DNA of 64,000 bases, from positions 30,078,933 to 30,142,932 of the forward strand of contig CAKAKS010000067.1 in assembly GCA_916700875.1 (NCBI GenBank). Direction: 5' to 3'. Origin of the DNA: Sebastes aleutianus (Eukaryota; Chordata; Actinopteri; Perciformes; Sebastidae). The notes under the pieces were generated by a model that was given only the letters and a program-made list of their open reading frames with translations, was not told the DNA's origin and made no database searches. Shown one piece after another: positions 23,090 to 36,222 of this stretch. A program made the position numbers and the translations under genes. Position 1 is the first letter of the stretch; each line of letters starts with the position of its first letter.

Positions 23090-26000
23090 ATGTTGCTGCT
23101 GTCAGTCATCAGAGCCCAGCGCGTGTCCCCTATCCCATCATGCCCTGCTTCCTGTGTGGTTTGTTCTGAAGACGCCGTCATCTGTCAAAGGCTGGCTCAC
23201 ATCATTGGTAACACACACACATACAAAGACAGCGTTTGTTGTTATATATCATCCAATCTAAATGACAGTAATTGTATCAGATTTAATTTGCCATCACATG
23301 CACCGCAGTAATATGATATAACAACATTGTAGTATATTACCCGGAAGACCTCATGTGCTTACAGAGCTGTACTATATGTGTTAACTGTGTGACCAGATGC
23401 TCCAGACTCGACCCAGGCTCTCCTGCTAACAGAAGGCTCCATCTCCTCCGTCCAGCCCGCCTCACTGTCTGACCTCAGCAACGTTACCCTCATAGGTCCG
23501 TCACTACCTACAGTATGTGTTTTTATCCAGTTATTCTTTTGCAAGTATGAATAATATAATTATATCTGTCCATCTGCTAGGTCTGAGTCGTAACCATATC
23601 TCAGTACTGGGTGAACAACCCTTCAGAAACCTGCCGTTCCTCCACACCTTACTGCTGGACCACAACCTCCTGACCAGCCAGGCCCTACAGGGGGGAGCTC
23701 TGACCAATCTAACCCGGCTAGAGGTCCTCGCCTTGGGCCACAACCTCATCAGCATGGTGGGTAGTATCTCTTCAGGGGTAAAATGGAAGATATTTTTATT
23801 TTTTAGATTTAAAGAATTTGGGTGATTGAGTGTGTAACGCTGTCATAATCTGACATGATTCTCTGTGTTGATGTGCAGATCCAAGGCGCCTGGTTCAAAG
23901 GCAGCAAGGCCCTGCGGAGCCTGAAGCTGGAGGGAAACTTGCTCACCAGTTTGGACTCTGGTTCCTTCCCTCAGAAGGACCTCAAAGATCTGGAGAGTCT
24001 GGATCTGTCAGATAACCTCATAGATCATCTGCATAGAAACAGGTTAGTTCATTGTTTTTTTCATACTTTACTGCAAGAACGCACAGTATCTTTTGCTTTC
24101 ACACAGTATTATATAATACAGTATAAGGGCTGTCAATCACTTAAAATATTTAATCGTGATTAATTGCAAATTAATCACACATGTTTTATCTGTTCAAAAT
24201 GTACCTTAAATGGAGATTTATCAAGTATTTAATACTCTTATCAACATGGGAGTGGACAAATATGCTGCTTTATGCAAATGTATGTACATATTTGTTATTG
24301 GAAATCAATTAACAACACAAAACAATGACAAATATTGTCCAGAAACCCTCACAGGTACTGCATTCAGCATAAATCATGGCAAACTCAAGCCCAACGGGCC
24401 ATTAGGTACCATTAGCATAGCAATCACTAAGTTACCAGCTAACGCTAGAGCAAGCTTGGTTAGCAAGGTGCATCTGTAATTCACATTAACTGTGATATTA
24501 ATTGGGATGCTAATTTTGGCTAGCAAAAAACATTCTTAAGACAAAATGTACTTTCGGTAAAAAAAACAGCAGACTCCTTAGAGTGCCTTTTAGCACAACC
24601 GTAGACATTTTTGGTAGGGATGGGTCATGATTTTTGAATTTTCAAATTGTTATTAAATTATAAATTATTATTATTATTATTTAAATAGTTAATGCAACTA
24701 TCGTCTTGTCTTGAAAAATGTATTTTCCCTTGTTTTTACCGTTGCAGGCGCTGCCTGTAAAACGTGTGTGGCACGTTGAGTTTGGCTCTTTTCCGTTGGC
24801 GTGTGTGTGCCGCGCGGCGCCCCCGTAGTTTCAGCTGGGTGATGTGTTCGAGTGGCGGAGCATTGTAAAACACACCTTATTTAAAACTCAACAGAAACAA
24901 AATCAAACTCACCTAAACAGTCTCGGTTAGTTTTTGGACTGTTCTAGCAATTTGGTCGAAATAATTTGAGTTTGATTTGAAAATGCTCTCCGTCTCTCTC
25001 TCCCCAGGCGAATTACAATTAACTTTCATGAGCTATGAAAGGGTGAGTCTGAGGGATAGTAACCACATTGGCATCATAGACACCATCAGCATGATTCTTG
25101 TGGAAAGACCTAAAAAACTAAATGGAAATTTTAACATCTACAATTCCATGACAATTATACAAACTCATTCATGAAATACAAAAAATGCAGGTGCTGATTT
25201 TTCCAGACTTATATCAAGAACAGATTCAGAATTTTACCGCAGTACTTTTCATATTGAAATCCTGTCATCAACCACACCTGTGTGAAGATGTGAACGCTCT
25301 GTGTGTGTAGCAACCATGAGTCAGTCATTACTCGCCCTGTCTTCATCAGGGGTTTCCCCTCTATTGTTCTCTTCGGACAATGTCAGAAATGTTTTCTGAA
25401 CCCCCCCCCCTCAGAGGAAAATCTGATAAATATATATTTTCTTTTCCATTGGTAATGCTTTTAGTTCCACGAGTGTTTTCCGATTGCGATACGTTAGTTC
25501 CTAGGTGTTGTTTTTTGTGACTTTGTGACATCCTGTTCCCGTCAACAGACGCCGCTAGTGATGTTACTACCGAAACCCTTTCCGTTCTTTAGATGTCTTA
25601 CTCCGCATTTTCCTTTAGTGCAAAAACAATGACAAATATTGTCCCAAAACCCTCACAGGTACTGCATTTAGCATAAAACATGGCAAACTGCAGCCCAGCA
25701 GGCAACAACAGCTGTCAGTGTGTCAGTGTGCTGACTTGACTATGACTTGCCCCAAACAGCATGTGATTATCATAAAGTGGGCATGTCTGTAAAGGGGAGA
25801 CTCGTGGGTACCCATAGAACCCATTTTCATTCACTGATCTGGAGGTCAGAGGTCAAGGGACCCCTCTGAAAATGGCCATGACAGTTTTCCCTCGCCAAAA
25901 TTTAGTGCAACTTTGCAGCGTTATTTAGCCTCTTTTGCGACAAGCTATTATGACATGGTTGGTACCGATGGATTCATTAGGTCTTTTAGTTTTATATGCT

Positions 26001-29000
26001 ACCAGTATTTTCACTCTAGCTTTAAAACTGAGCCTGGGACAACCTAAATCGCAAGTTACTCAATTAATGCATTTGCATTTAAACAAATTTGCATTAACGT
26101 GCTATTATGGTGTTAACTTTGGCATCCCTATACAGTATATATATATCCTGTTTTATGATCTTAGCTTCGGTGGGTTGCGGAGCCTGCAGACTCTGGATCT
26201 GTCCAGAAACCGTCTGAGATCTGCTCCTGCTGAAGCGTTCTCCTACCTCAGCTGGCTGACAAACCTCAACCTGGACCTCAACTCGTGGAACTGCTCCTGT
26301 CAGCTGCTGGAGCTGGCTGCCTTCCTGTCCAACTTCATACAACAACCAGACAAGGTGCAGCAGTTCTCTTCTTTAACCTGTACACGTTTCCAATGCAGCT
26401 TCACTTTGTTCAGGAACTGCCACACTAGAATTATTATGTTTGAAGATACAGGTATAATAAATAAGCAATTTGAGGAGATTACACTCAATAGGGAGGAGGA
26501 TTTTGAATCAAGTTTTCTCCTGATACCAGCTTACTTGTTCATCTTATTTCAAGGTTCTGTCCTTTAAATGATCAATAGAAGACTAGCCGACTTAAACCTG
26601 ACATCTTTCCCCCCCTGCCCCGCCCTGCTGCTCTCAGACTCTCTATAATGGCCGTAGGATGGTTTGTGTGAGCGCCGACAATCCGGCCGTAACCACAGTC
26701 CTGGAGCTGACGGATGCCAACTGTGTCCCGTCCAATCAGAACATCACGGTGCAGATAGAGGCCAGAGACAGCGTGACACCTCAACGGTACGCTCGGGATC
26801 TGGCCATCGCTGCAGTCATCTGCTTCATTGGTGAGAATGATACACAACACAATGAACGGGAAATGGTTTGATTTGTTGAGTTTATCTGTGCCATGATGTC
26901 GTTTATTAATTCATCAAAAAGAGAATTAGATCACAGAAAAACTTATGATCTCATGAATAACTTCAGCCCACAAAACCAACAAACGTTTGACCATATAGCA
27001 GTAAACTTCTCCAACTTCAAGAACAGAAAAAATTAAAACAATTCAAACACAAAGTTTCCGTTTAGACTTCTTACTGGAGCTCATGTGCTTCTGTTTACAG
27101 TTGTGTGCGTCTGTGCTCAGCCAGTCAAATTCAAAACCGGTCATTAAAGACATCACTGTTTAAAATCCTACCTGTCCTGCTGTGCTTCAGGTGGCGTTGG
27201 CTTGACCCTGCTGGTCGTCCTGATCTACTATCAAGTGTCTCAGAGGAAGAAACTGAAAGAAAGACAGAAAGAAGAAGAAGAAGAGGGAAGCAGCACGGTG
27301 GCGAATCACCACGTCAATCACATAGATGCTAGTGAAAAGAGGAGGGAACTCTTCTTGCAAGCACATAGAGACAGGGAAGCCATGACGTTGGATGCAAGGA
27401 CAGATGGACAGTTTAGGTCCAGAGCCGATGAAAACGGCCATTTTAGTTGCCCGGACTGTAGCAGCAACGGACAGAGAGGGACGGGGCTGAACCCGACGAG
27501 ATGGAACAACAGGATGAACGGAGGGATGGAGACAGAGGAGGACAGAGAGAAGAGGAGAATGAGGATGATGACAGAGGACGACAGGAGGAGGCTTGAGACT
27601 CAGCAGGGAACATTCAGCAAGGACATTCCTAACAGGCTTCTTTCTCGTGGCAACACCAACTCGTCCTCTCATCCACGGAAAGAAACCTCAGCTCAGAGAC
27701 CAGAGACGCTGGCTGCTTATAAGACAAACATGGGAGAAGGCTACAGGACTGACACGGACGGTAAGAGCAGACGACATGACGTCACGTTACACTGTGAGAG
27801 CTGCCACAGGACGTACAGACCACCAGAGACACAAGTTAGGGTTCACACTACCATGAAGGACTCCGCTCTGCGGTTTGATGGCTTCCCTTCTCAGTACAGA
27901 CAGATCGACAGGGGTAGGAGCGTTAACCACGATCAGTTTGACATGATGCAGAACGCAGAGAAGTCGAGAAGAGAAACGAGAAACGTAACGTTTGACCTGG
28001 AGCGAGGACGCGGTCGAGGCGAGGATGAGAGTGAGGAGGAAGCGAGGAGCTCCAGAGACAAGGAGAGAGGACAGGCGAGAAGACACAAGGCTAAGGTCCA
28101 GTCGAGCCGGTTACTGAAGGTTAAACTAAACTTGAACCCGCTACGGAAGAGCAAAATCCACCCGAAGAGGAAAAGCGAGCTGGGCCACTCCGAGAAAAGC
28201 AGCCCGAAGAAGAGTAAAGATAGAAGGCAGGATGGAGGAGAAAGAGGAGAGAGGGAAGGGAAAGGTAAGAAAACGAAGGGTAGCAGCGAGAAAATGAAGA
28301 AATCCACCAAGACTGAAGGATCGACTGAAGATGGTGAGGAAGAGGGACGGAAAAGCAAGACGTCTAAGCAGGAAAAAGGCAACCAGGGAAGTACAGAAGG
28401 TGACCAGAACTCCCAACCTGGCGATACTACCAACGCTGCTGACCAGTCCACCTCTGCTCATGCCGTTGGACAGGGTCAAACCATGCAGGGTGGAAGTATT
28501 CAGTATCAGGGAGCTGGAATGGTTGCTCAGCTGTCCTCACAGCATCCCTTATCACTCTCGGCCAATCGCAACCTCTCCCTGCTTGGTTCGACGGGCTCGC
28601 AGCTGACTGGCAGCAGCCTCTCTCTCCAAGGAGGGAGTTTTTTGCTCAACACCGTGGCCCCAGGATCTAACGCACTGTTCCCCAGTGGGCCCAACATGGC
28701 TCCAAGTGGTGCCCCAGACATCTTCAGCAGGCAACCTGGAGTAGGCCTCATGTCTCCGGCTGCCTCTCTTCTAGCTAACCCTGTACATGCTAACCCTTTG
28801 CAAGCAAGTGCAATGCATACCTCTCCTGTTCAGCCTGCTGCAGGACTCGCCTCGAGTTTAACAGCTGTTAATCCTGCACCTGTGCAGTCTCTCTTGCAGA
28901 GCAAACCGCCTCCTGACAGCTCTCCTCTTGTAGCAAGACCAGCCCAGGGACCAGGTCTTCAGACCGGGGAAGGAGTACATCAGAGCCTCGCTCTCCCAAC

Positions 29001-29376
29001 TCCGGCACCTCCAAGTTTGGAAGGTTTGACCGCTCAGGCTTCCGGACCAGCGACCACTGTGGAGAATCTGTCAAACAATAACAGTCAGACAGAGACTGGG
29101 TACGGCGGGTCCACAGTCCACATGTCAGCCGGGGGTGGGGCTCTAACTGAAGGACTTGCTGCAGGGTCAGGAGGCAGCATGCAGGCAGCAGATGTCTCTG
29201 TATCGGGTGTTTCTGCACCCAGTATGTCCTCCACAGGGGATGCTGCTGCTGCACTGCTGCAGCAGGAGTACCTGTCGGAGGATGGAGGATCCTCCCCCAG
29301 GAGGAAGCTGAGGTTGGTGCTTCCTGAGAAGACGTCTGACCGACCACTCACCGCACTGGAGAAGAAAATACGCTAG
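23090..29376 (+). CDS. lrrc53: Leucine-rich repeat-containing protein 53, single-pass membrane protein, 7 exons
   Basis: Exons: 23090-23207, 23397-23495, 23581-23756, 23879-24042, 26165-26354, 26638-26830 and 27191-29376. All have GT-AG borders and join to 3126 bases, 1041 residues plus TAG. A short hydrophobic start (residues 1-9) is followed by an LRRNT cysteine cluster (C18, C22, C25, C32), about six leucine-rich repeats, and an LRRCT cap with NCSC at 228-231 plus C259 and C278. A transmembrane helix spans about 304-327 and is followed by a basic stop-transfer stretch. The tail of about 714 residues sits in one exon. It is rich in Lys/Arg/Glu, then in Ser/Gly/Ala, with CxxC pairs at 400-403 and 515-518. 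A basic block at about 620-639 (LKVKLNLNPLRK) resembles the one I know from mammalian LRRC53. Function of the family is unknown. The start ATG sits 12 bases after a possible acceptor at 23077, so a non-coding upstream exon is likely. Confidence 0.9.
24125..26130 (+). mobile_element. 2.0 kb hAT-like composite element in lrrc53 intron 4
   Basis: Ends AAGGGCTGTCAA-like at 24125 and GGCATCCCTA at 26130, flanked by perfect 8-base copies of TACAGTAT (24117-24124 and 26131-26138). The outer parts match the short MITEs at 41364-41879 and 45790-46350. The middle (about 24450-25622) is extra sequence, also found inverted at 52460-53650. It has a 65-codon ORF at 24977-25174. A segment containing ACAATGACAAATATTGTCC occurs twice, near 24325 and 25628, on each side of the extra block. 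No transposase recognised. Confidence 0.8.
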
Positions 29377-29384
29377 CTCATATT

Positions 29385-29660
29385 ATCCATTATCTTTAAG
29401 TGCGTATCCCGTTCAGGGTCGCGGGGGGACTGTGGCTGGAGCCGATCCCAGCTGACGTTGGGCGAAGGCGGGGTACACCCTGGACAGGTCGCCAGACTAT
29501 CACAGGGCTGACACATAGAGACCGACAACCATTCACGCTCACATTCACACCTACGGGCGATTTAGAGTCAACAATGAACCTGCATGTGTTTGGACTATGG
29601 GAGGAAGCCGGAGAAAACCCACGCTGACACGGAGAGAACATGCAAACTCCACATTTGACG
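29385..29660. repeat. Common teleost interspersed repeat in the lrrc53 3' UTR
   Basis: Contains GTTCAGGGTCGCGGGGGGAC, ACACCCTGGACAGGTCGCCA and GAGAACATGCAAACTCCAC. I associate this order with an abundant fish retroposon-like repeat whose class I cannot fix from one copy. It starts about ten bases after the lrrc53 stop codon and would be transcribed in the 3' UTR. Confidence 0.65.
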
Positions 29661-32129
29661 GATGAAATTTTATGGATCGGAAGTGTTTTACATCCGATGC
29701 AGTAAATACTGTAGCTGAGACTGATGCTTTTATACGTTTTTAATGTTATGAACTGCTAAAAAAATGTCATTTTGGGGTGTTTTACAGATGTTTGGTGTAG
29801 TTTTATTTTTATATTATAAACACTGAGTAAAGAAAACCCTGGTTATTTTCAAGTTTCAAAGTTCATTGTTGATCTTTGTAACAGCAGTTGATAAAAATCA
29901 AACCGTGAGGTCCATTTAGGGCCTGTGCTGGAGCTTTCAACCACACCACATGATCAAATTTAGAGCACTTAAGGCTAGGGTTGGTAATTAGCTTCAAAAA
30001 CATTGGTTATATTAGTTGACATTCTCATTATAACCAGACAGCAATCAAGCTGTGGCTGTCGCAGGACTCAAACAAGCCATTTACATTCATAATGATCATT
30101 TTGGGGGAGTGTCTTTGGAGGGAGGCCTGCAGAGACGGACTGTCTGGTAACTTTCTCTCCAGATTGAGGGACTTTTGGAGTTGGTGCTGCTACTTTCATT
30201 GGAAAATTGTTGGCGACACTGGGCCGGGTTTTTCAGCTGGATCATTGAATTTCACTTGAGTAAAAATCATTGCTGGTATATTGAAATTTCAAAGTTAAAT
30301 CTTGATCTTAGAAACGGCCAAAGACAAAACAATCTTACCGCTAGGGTCCATTTGGCAGCTGTTCAGGAGCTTTTGATCATATTGCATGATCGTCAGTAAG
30401 TTTAAAGCTAACTCCATTTGCTAATAAAGATGATGTGACGCGGTATAAAGCTCAAGAACAGCTACTAAATGGACTAAAAACTGAGACAAACAGCAGTGAC
30501 ATCCATTACAGTCCGAGTGCAATACTCCTCACAGTTCAGTGATGAAGGCAACCCATGAACCTGAACAGGAAACAAACTGAACCAGCAGTGACTTTGACCT
30601 CTGTGCTGATTGTAGCAGGTTGCCGAGGCCTCGGTGTGTCACTGCTGGGTTGGGTTTCTGTTTTGGCACCAGGGCGGCTGTTTGCAGTGTGTTGGGTTTC
30701 ACATGGTCACACTGCCGGGCCTCTAAATGCTGCCTACAGCTGCAGTTCGGTTTACGCTTACCAAACCTTTACCGTCTGAGCATCTTCCCCGGAGCTGGTG
30801 TTTCCTCGAACCCTCTGAGTCACTGTGATCTGTTGTTTGAAGGTGCTTCCTGTGTTCAGTATTTTAACATTTTAACATCGGTGAATTCTTATCAAATCCA
30901 TTTTGTCTTGATAGAATTTGTTTTGTTTCTTGTTGCAACAGCATTGTCTTTTGTGCCATAAGCTTTCCAGCGGGTTTCCCATCCCAAATAATACACAAAG
31001 TAGTCAACCGTCAATTAATTCATCAATGATTTATTGATGATAAAATGCTACAGGCACGGAAAAGTGTCTGGCGGCGGCACTCCGAACCGAACAGATCCTG
31101 GTCCCCCCAAGCTAACGTTATCCATTTCATAACAGGTGATAATAATAAACCAATCTCATACTAATACGTCATATGATAATGGTATCTGGGGTCTAGTATA
31201 GTCAACGAGAATGTACAAACAATGCAAAATCTATACGTTGATTACAACGGTCTACTGCCAAAGCAGTTTTGCCCCCCTGAATGCGCACGCAACCAGTAAT
31301 GTTTGTATACAAGATCATTTTGGATATGTTGACCTATTTCATCTCACCACTTTAAATTGGTTACATAGTTAAATAGTGGCTCATCATTACTTCAAAAACA
31401 CGAAATCAGTTAAAGAAGAGGAACAGTTGTCAGTATTTTGCGATTTGGGTCTTGAACTCACAACCTCAGACACCGAGAACATGTCACTATGTTGGTGAGC
31501 TTATACTGTAATGTCTGTAATTCATTTTAACAAAGATAGATTGCTCCATAAGCGACAAATTGATGTTTAAAAAATGCTTGATTTCCATTGACTGCGATGG
31601 TTCACATGAGGATAGAATTCAAAATACTGTCAAAAATACAGTTTTTGAGATCAAATTCTGAAATTTACCCCCCTACATCTACCACGACCTCAACATTTTG
31701 TCATTTATTTTCATGAACATTGGAACTTTATTTAGTGAGAATTCGCAGCAGCTGTGTACAGTACTGTTTACACTAAAACGTGTTGATGCACTGTGGGCTC
31801 AACTTTTAATAATTCAAAAATCTGTCTGGATCTTTGGACGACGAAGTTTGGTGTCAATTGAGCAAAATAGGTTTAATACGTTTTATAAGAGTGATAAACT
31901 TCATAATTCCTGGCAGGTTGAAGCATGTGAACATGTCTGCTCACTTGGGCCTACATTTTGGTAGAAGTTGCAAAGTTGTAGCATGTACGGCTCATTTGTT
32001 ATGAATCTTTCTAAGTTTTTAACTTTGAACACTTTGCTGTAGCGCCATCATCATCAGCACTACTGGCCCACGAAACCAGTTGAGGAAGTTTAGCATAGGA
32101 CTGGACCTATGTGCAAAGTTTGGTTTATT
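29661..32129. other. Gene-poor stretch after lrrc53
   Basis: No exon-like open frame with splice borders and no clear repeat with ends. The start may be lrrc53 3' UTR. Confidence 0.5.
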
Positions 32130-32723
32130 TTAAAGGGACTGTTTGTAACTTTTTAAGCGTATAAATGTACCGTCTCGCTCCACCTCTTGACGTGAACACG
32201 CGCTCACTCCACACTGCAGAAGAGTTAGTTTAGCACTGAGAATATCTAGTGAATGTTCAGTGGACGTTTGTGCATAAATAAATGCTGCAGCTCCTCCAGA
32301 CCAACAGAGATTTTCCATGTCTTGTGAAGTGACAGGGCTCCGCAGCGAGAAACATTATCGCCTCCAACCGGGTGCTGGCGTCTTCCTGCGGGCGCAGTCG
32401 GGAAGCGATAACGTTACTCGCTGCGGAGCTCCGCTGCTTCAGAGCCCCGGCACCGACGCTGAAGCAGGAAAAGCCAACACTAGGATCAGCAGTGATTCAT
32501 GGAGAGACCTTCGTCTGGTCTGCTAACATTACTGCCAAGCAGCTGAAATATAGAGTGATATTGTGGTTTTAGCTGACGTGTGTCGCCTCACTGTTTTGAG
32601 TGATGCTCGTTCATGTCTATGTAGAGCGAGCAAGCTCGAGCCGGACGCTGAATTCCGTTGATTTAACGACCACAGGTGTCGCTGTTAACAAGCATTTCTG
32701 AAAGTTACAAATAGTCCCTTTAA
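32130..32723. mobile_element. Inverted-repeat element with TTAA ends, copy 2
   Basis: TTAAAGGGACTGTTTGTAAC at the left and AAATAGTCCCTTTAA at the right. The interior is the reverse complement of 299-1017, including ATGCTGCAGCTCCTCCAGAC, and slightly shorter. No protein. Confidence 0.75.
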
Positions 32724-34098
32724 TGTATGGGAAGGCAGATTTCCTAGAAATAACAATAATGACAAAAAACAAGAGGGGCCGGCAGCATAGCTGATTCAGA
32801 GTTATTTAAAGCACCCCAAAATCCCAGTTTACTGTTGATTAAAACTCAAAGGTGAACTATGTAGTTGGATGAGGAACTAGCTGCAGCTCTCTGTTGTTGC
32901 CATCAGGGGTCAGTGTGGACCTGCTGACTGGTCTTCAGTGGAGCTGGATGCTTTGAGAACTGAACTGAAAAAATGGCACTTTCTGGACACAAAATGTAAT
33001 TAAAGCAGAACAGTACCGAATCTGCCTGAACGAATTATTTCACAACATTTATTTAAGAAAGGCTGACGGAGCAGAATCAAAACAGTTTCTCATATTTGGT
33101 TTCATATCCAGCTGTCACTTATAGGAAAAACAGAAAAAGTGTGATATTTTGCAGAGCTTAGGGACAGTTGAGGATTAAGATTTAACTACTGACAGTGGTA
33201 GTAATCAGTTTTGTTGGAAATAGATGAAAGTATGAAACCATTTAGACAATATAGCGCAAATAAAGGCCAGATGAGTTGGTTTGGCACTCTAAAAAAGGGA
33301 TGTTGAAGAACCAGGTTGATAACAAAAAGTTCACTGAAACAAAGAGCAAAAATGAAACCCGGGAAATTCAATAAAACTACATTTAAACTGAACCAAAAAA
33401 ACACCAAACAAAAGAAATCTGCAGCCTCACAGCAAGCTGCCACCTCCATCTTTCCCCCCATCTTACTCCAGTAAATGGGATTTTATCTCCTCAGCCTCAC
33501 CTACCTGGAACGTACCACCTGACCAGGTAAGTATAGGGGGAGCTAAACCGAGCAAGCATCCAAATTCACACAGAATAATGAACAGACCATTAATACAAGA
33601 GCTCTAACTTACTGCTGACATCTCAGTCTATAGGGGCGCTCACACACACACCAATGAGCCCACCAACCATTATATAATGTCATTTACTGCAGAACTACCT
33701 CACCTATCATCCTACATCTGAACAGAGCCCAGCTCCTCTCTGCTCAGAGGACAGAATGAGGCAAACCTGTTTGCACTTTCCTTGATTGAGCTGCTGAGCA
33801 GCTGATCCACCCCGATATCCAGGCAGGACTACAAAATCCTATGAACCTATAAAACAAACTAAACCATCTTGTGTCATTTATACACACTACTTGACATGGT
33901 ATCAAATAAATAGACTGAAATCAACAATTAAGCTGACACAGAACACTGTTAATGTTGGGGAACAGGACCCAGTGAAAACCTTTTCACAGACAAATGAAGA
34001 GGTAATATGACTGATTGATGTGACTAAATACCAGCCTGCACTGACACCAACACCTCGTATTGTTAGCAATAATGTAACTGTGTCCCCAGGCATGTACA

Positions 34099-34145
<47 letters not shown>

Positions 34146-35285
34146 AAATGCAAATGTTGAATGCAAGAGAAGAAATGCCTGGTGGGCTCTGACGCGCCCC
34201 CACACCCACTGTAGGCTCGTTTCTACTAGAAAATGGAAATAATGGACTCACATGTCAAAACTATATGTGTCTCCCTCACATCTGGAACAGTCACTACTCC
34301 TCATTATGCACCAGATGTAGCTGAATTGATTACTAATCATTAAGCTCGCTAGTGTCAATCAGACCAAAAACCATCAAGATGAGGATTAAAGCGAGAAAGG
34401 AGCTCCTGTTGGTTAAAGCCATATTCATATTTATTTGAGTCAACAGCCACACCGTTTGCCTTTTATTGTTTTGATAAATAACACTTGTGCTCAAAGTGAA
34501 AAAAAGAAGGTTGTCGGTAAAATGAAAATATGACGTATGACTATAGTAGAAGCTGAAGGTCAAAGGTCATCGTCCAAGCTGCAGGTGCACTCATGCTCGT
34601 TTGAGTCTGAGCAGCAAACTGATAAATCTGTTTATCTGTCAGTTTGTCTTCTAATTAGTTATCTAGTTAGGTGTAGTTAGCTAGACTAACTTGTAGCATT
34701 AGCTAACTGAGGGGTTTCATTTATTGTTTAGTTTCCTCCACCTTACTTTAGTGTGTTTATTTTCACTATGGCATGTGTGTGTGCAGTGAACGGGTGAAAT
34801 CAACGCAGTGGATTACACGAAACAGTGACTGTCTCTCTCTCTCGCTCTCTTCTTTACAGTCTCCTCCTCCTGCTGGAGATAAATTAATGGAAAGCAGCCG
34901 ATATCAGAGGTTTGCGGGCCTCTAACAGGTCTGAATGACGGGGAGCGCAACTTTCAGCTCACAAAAAAAAGTCCTGTTAGAGAAATAAATGAATCACAGT
35001 GCAGCCCGGTGCGGTGTCGGTGCTGGGAGCTGAGGCGAGAGAGGAGCTCTCTGGTGGACGATGCACCTCCAAAACGTCCCGAAATTGCATTTCAAACGGC
35101 GGCAAAATGTCTATCCATCCTCCGGTGCGCTGTGGCCGGCGTGCTGCCATGGTGGTACATCGGAAGTGGTGGGAATTCAGCTTTCTATTATCACCTTGAG
35201 AATTTTTTTATAGCTAACTTGTTAGCAAACATTTGCCTCACTTTCCTTTTGTTATTTTACATTTTCAGACACAATAGCGAGTCGT
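32724..35285. other. Gene-poor stretch with GT microsatellite
   Basis: A GT run of about 20 units at 34101-34142 produces His/Thr frames on the minus strand that are not genes. Around 34860-35170 the sequence is richer in GC and CpG, with 66- and 93-codon frames lacking any recognised domain; I do not call a gene. Confidence 0.5.
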
Positions 35286-35605
35286 ATTAATGTAACTAGT
35301 AGCCAGCAATTTACTGTCAGTCAAATATTTTACAGTTTACACTGTAATTCTACAGCAGTCTACTGCTAAATCACAGTGATCTAAACATTTACTGTGAAGT
35401 TACAGTTAAAAACAGTAATTCTACAGCAGCATACTGCTAAATCACAGTAAGATACTGGCATAACTGTGAGGTCACAGTATACAGCTGTCATTTAACCAAT
35501 ACCTTACTGTAAAAATGATACAGTACTGTACTGTGAAAGTAATGCAACTAGTAGCCAGTAATTTACTGTGAATGAACGGTGAAATAACTTACAGTGTAGG
35601 ATTGT
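35286..35605. repeat. Diverged repeat with internal duplication
   Basis: ACTAGTAGCCAG occurs near 35296 and 35548, and the phrase ATTCTACAGCAG, TACTGCTAAATCACAGT occurs near 35346 and 35418. Many TTACTGT/ACAGTAA motifs suggest an old MITE. Ends not resolved. Confidence 0.55.
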
Positions 35606-36176
35606 TCCTCTAGAGTCCATAAACATCGATACAGTACAAAATGTAATCAGCCCCACAGTGTTTCAGTCTGGACCGACCTTCTGATATTTCCATCTCTAGC
35701 TCAGCCACATGGCTCACGTGGCTCACAAAGTGTTGAGAACCAGCCTGTAATGAAATTTCCGTTAAAACTATTTTGACAAGATCCGATCAGAGCTCACAGG
35801 AGGTTAAAAATACAGATTTTTCCGAGACTTCAAAGACATTTGTTTTTGCAATTACAGCTCGGCTGCTTTGCATAAACGCAAAAGGCCGGGTTACAAAGTG
35901 TACCGTGTCGCAGGAGCCTGTAAAGGTTTACATTATTATGTGCCGTTAATTAGAGCTGCTGTCACAAAGTGTTGAGAAATAAACAAAAGGAGAAAAAAAG
36001 AGGCAGGTTGTTGGAGTAATGACTGCACATCAAATGCAGCGCTGACTTTATTCTCAAACACGTTATTAGAATCTAAAAATAAGAAAATCTTCATGGTTGT
36101 TGTTGCCCAGAGTCCTTTCATCTGCCAAAAAAAACACATTAATACAAAGAGATACAGAGCGAGAGAGACGTGTCTC

Positions 36177-36222
<46 letters not shown>

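Noticed and set aside
24977..25174. 65-codon ORF as an independent gene
   Set aside because: Lies inside a transposable element and has a near-identical copy at 52921-53121; treated as part of the element.
27187..28479. Long minus-strand frames opposite the lrrc53 tail
   Set aside because: Shadow frames caused by the codon bias of the Lys/Arg/Glu-rich exon on the plus strand.
33902..34251. Frames with His-Thr runs
   Set aside because: Readings of a GT microsatellite in three frames.
34999..35290. 66- and 93-codon plus-strand frames in a GC-richer stretch
   Set aside because: No recognised domain, no convincing splice context, overlapping frames of similar quality; possible CpG-rich spacer.
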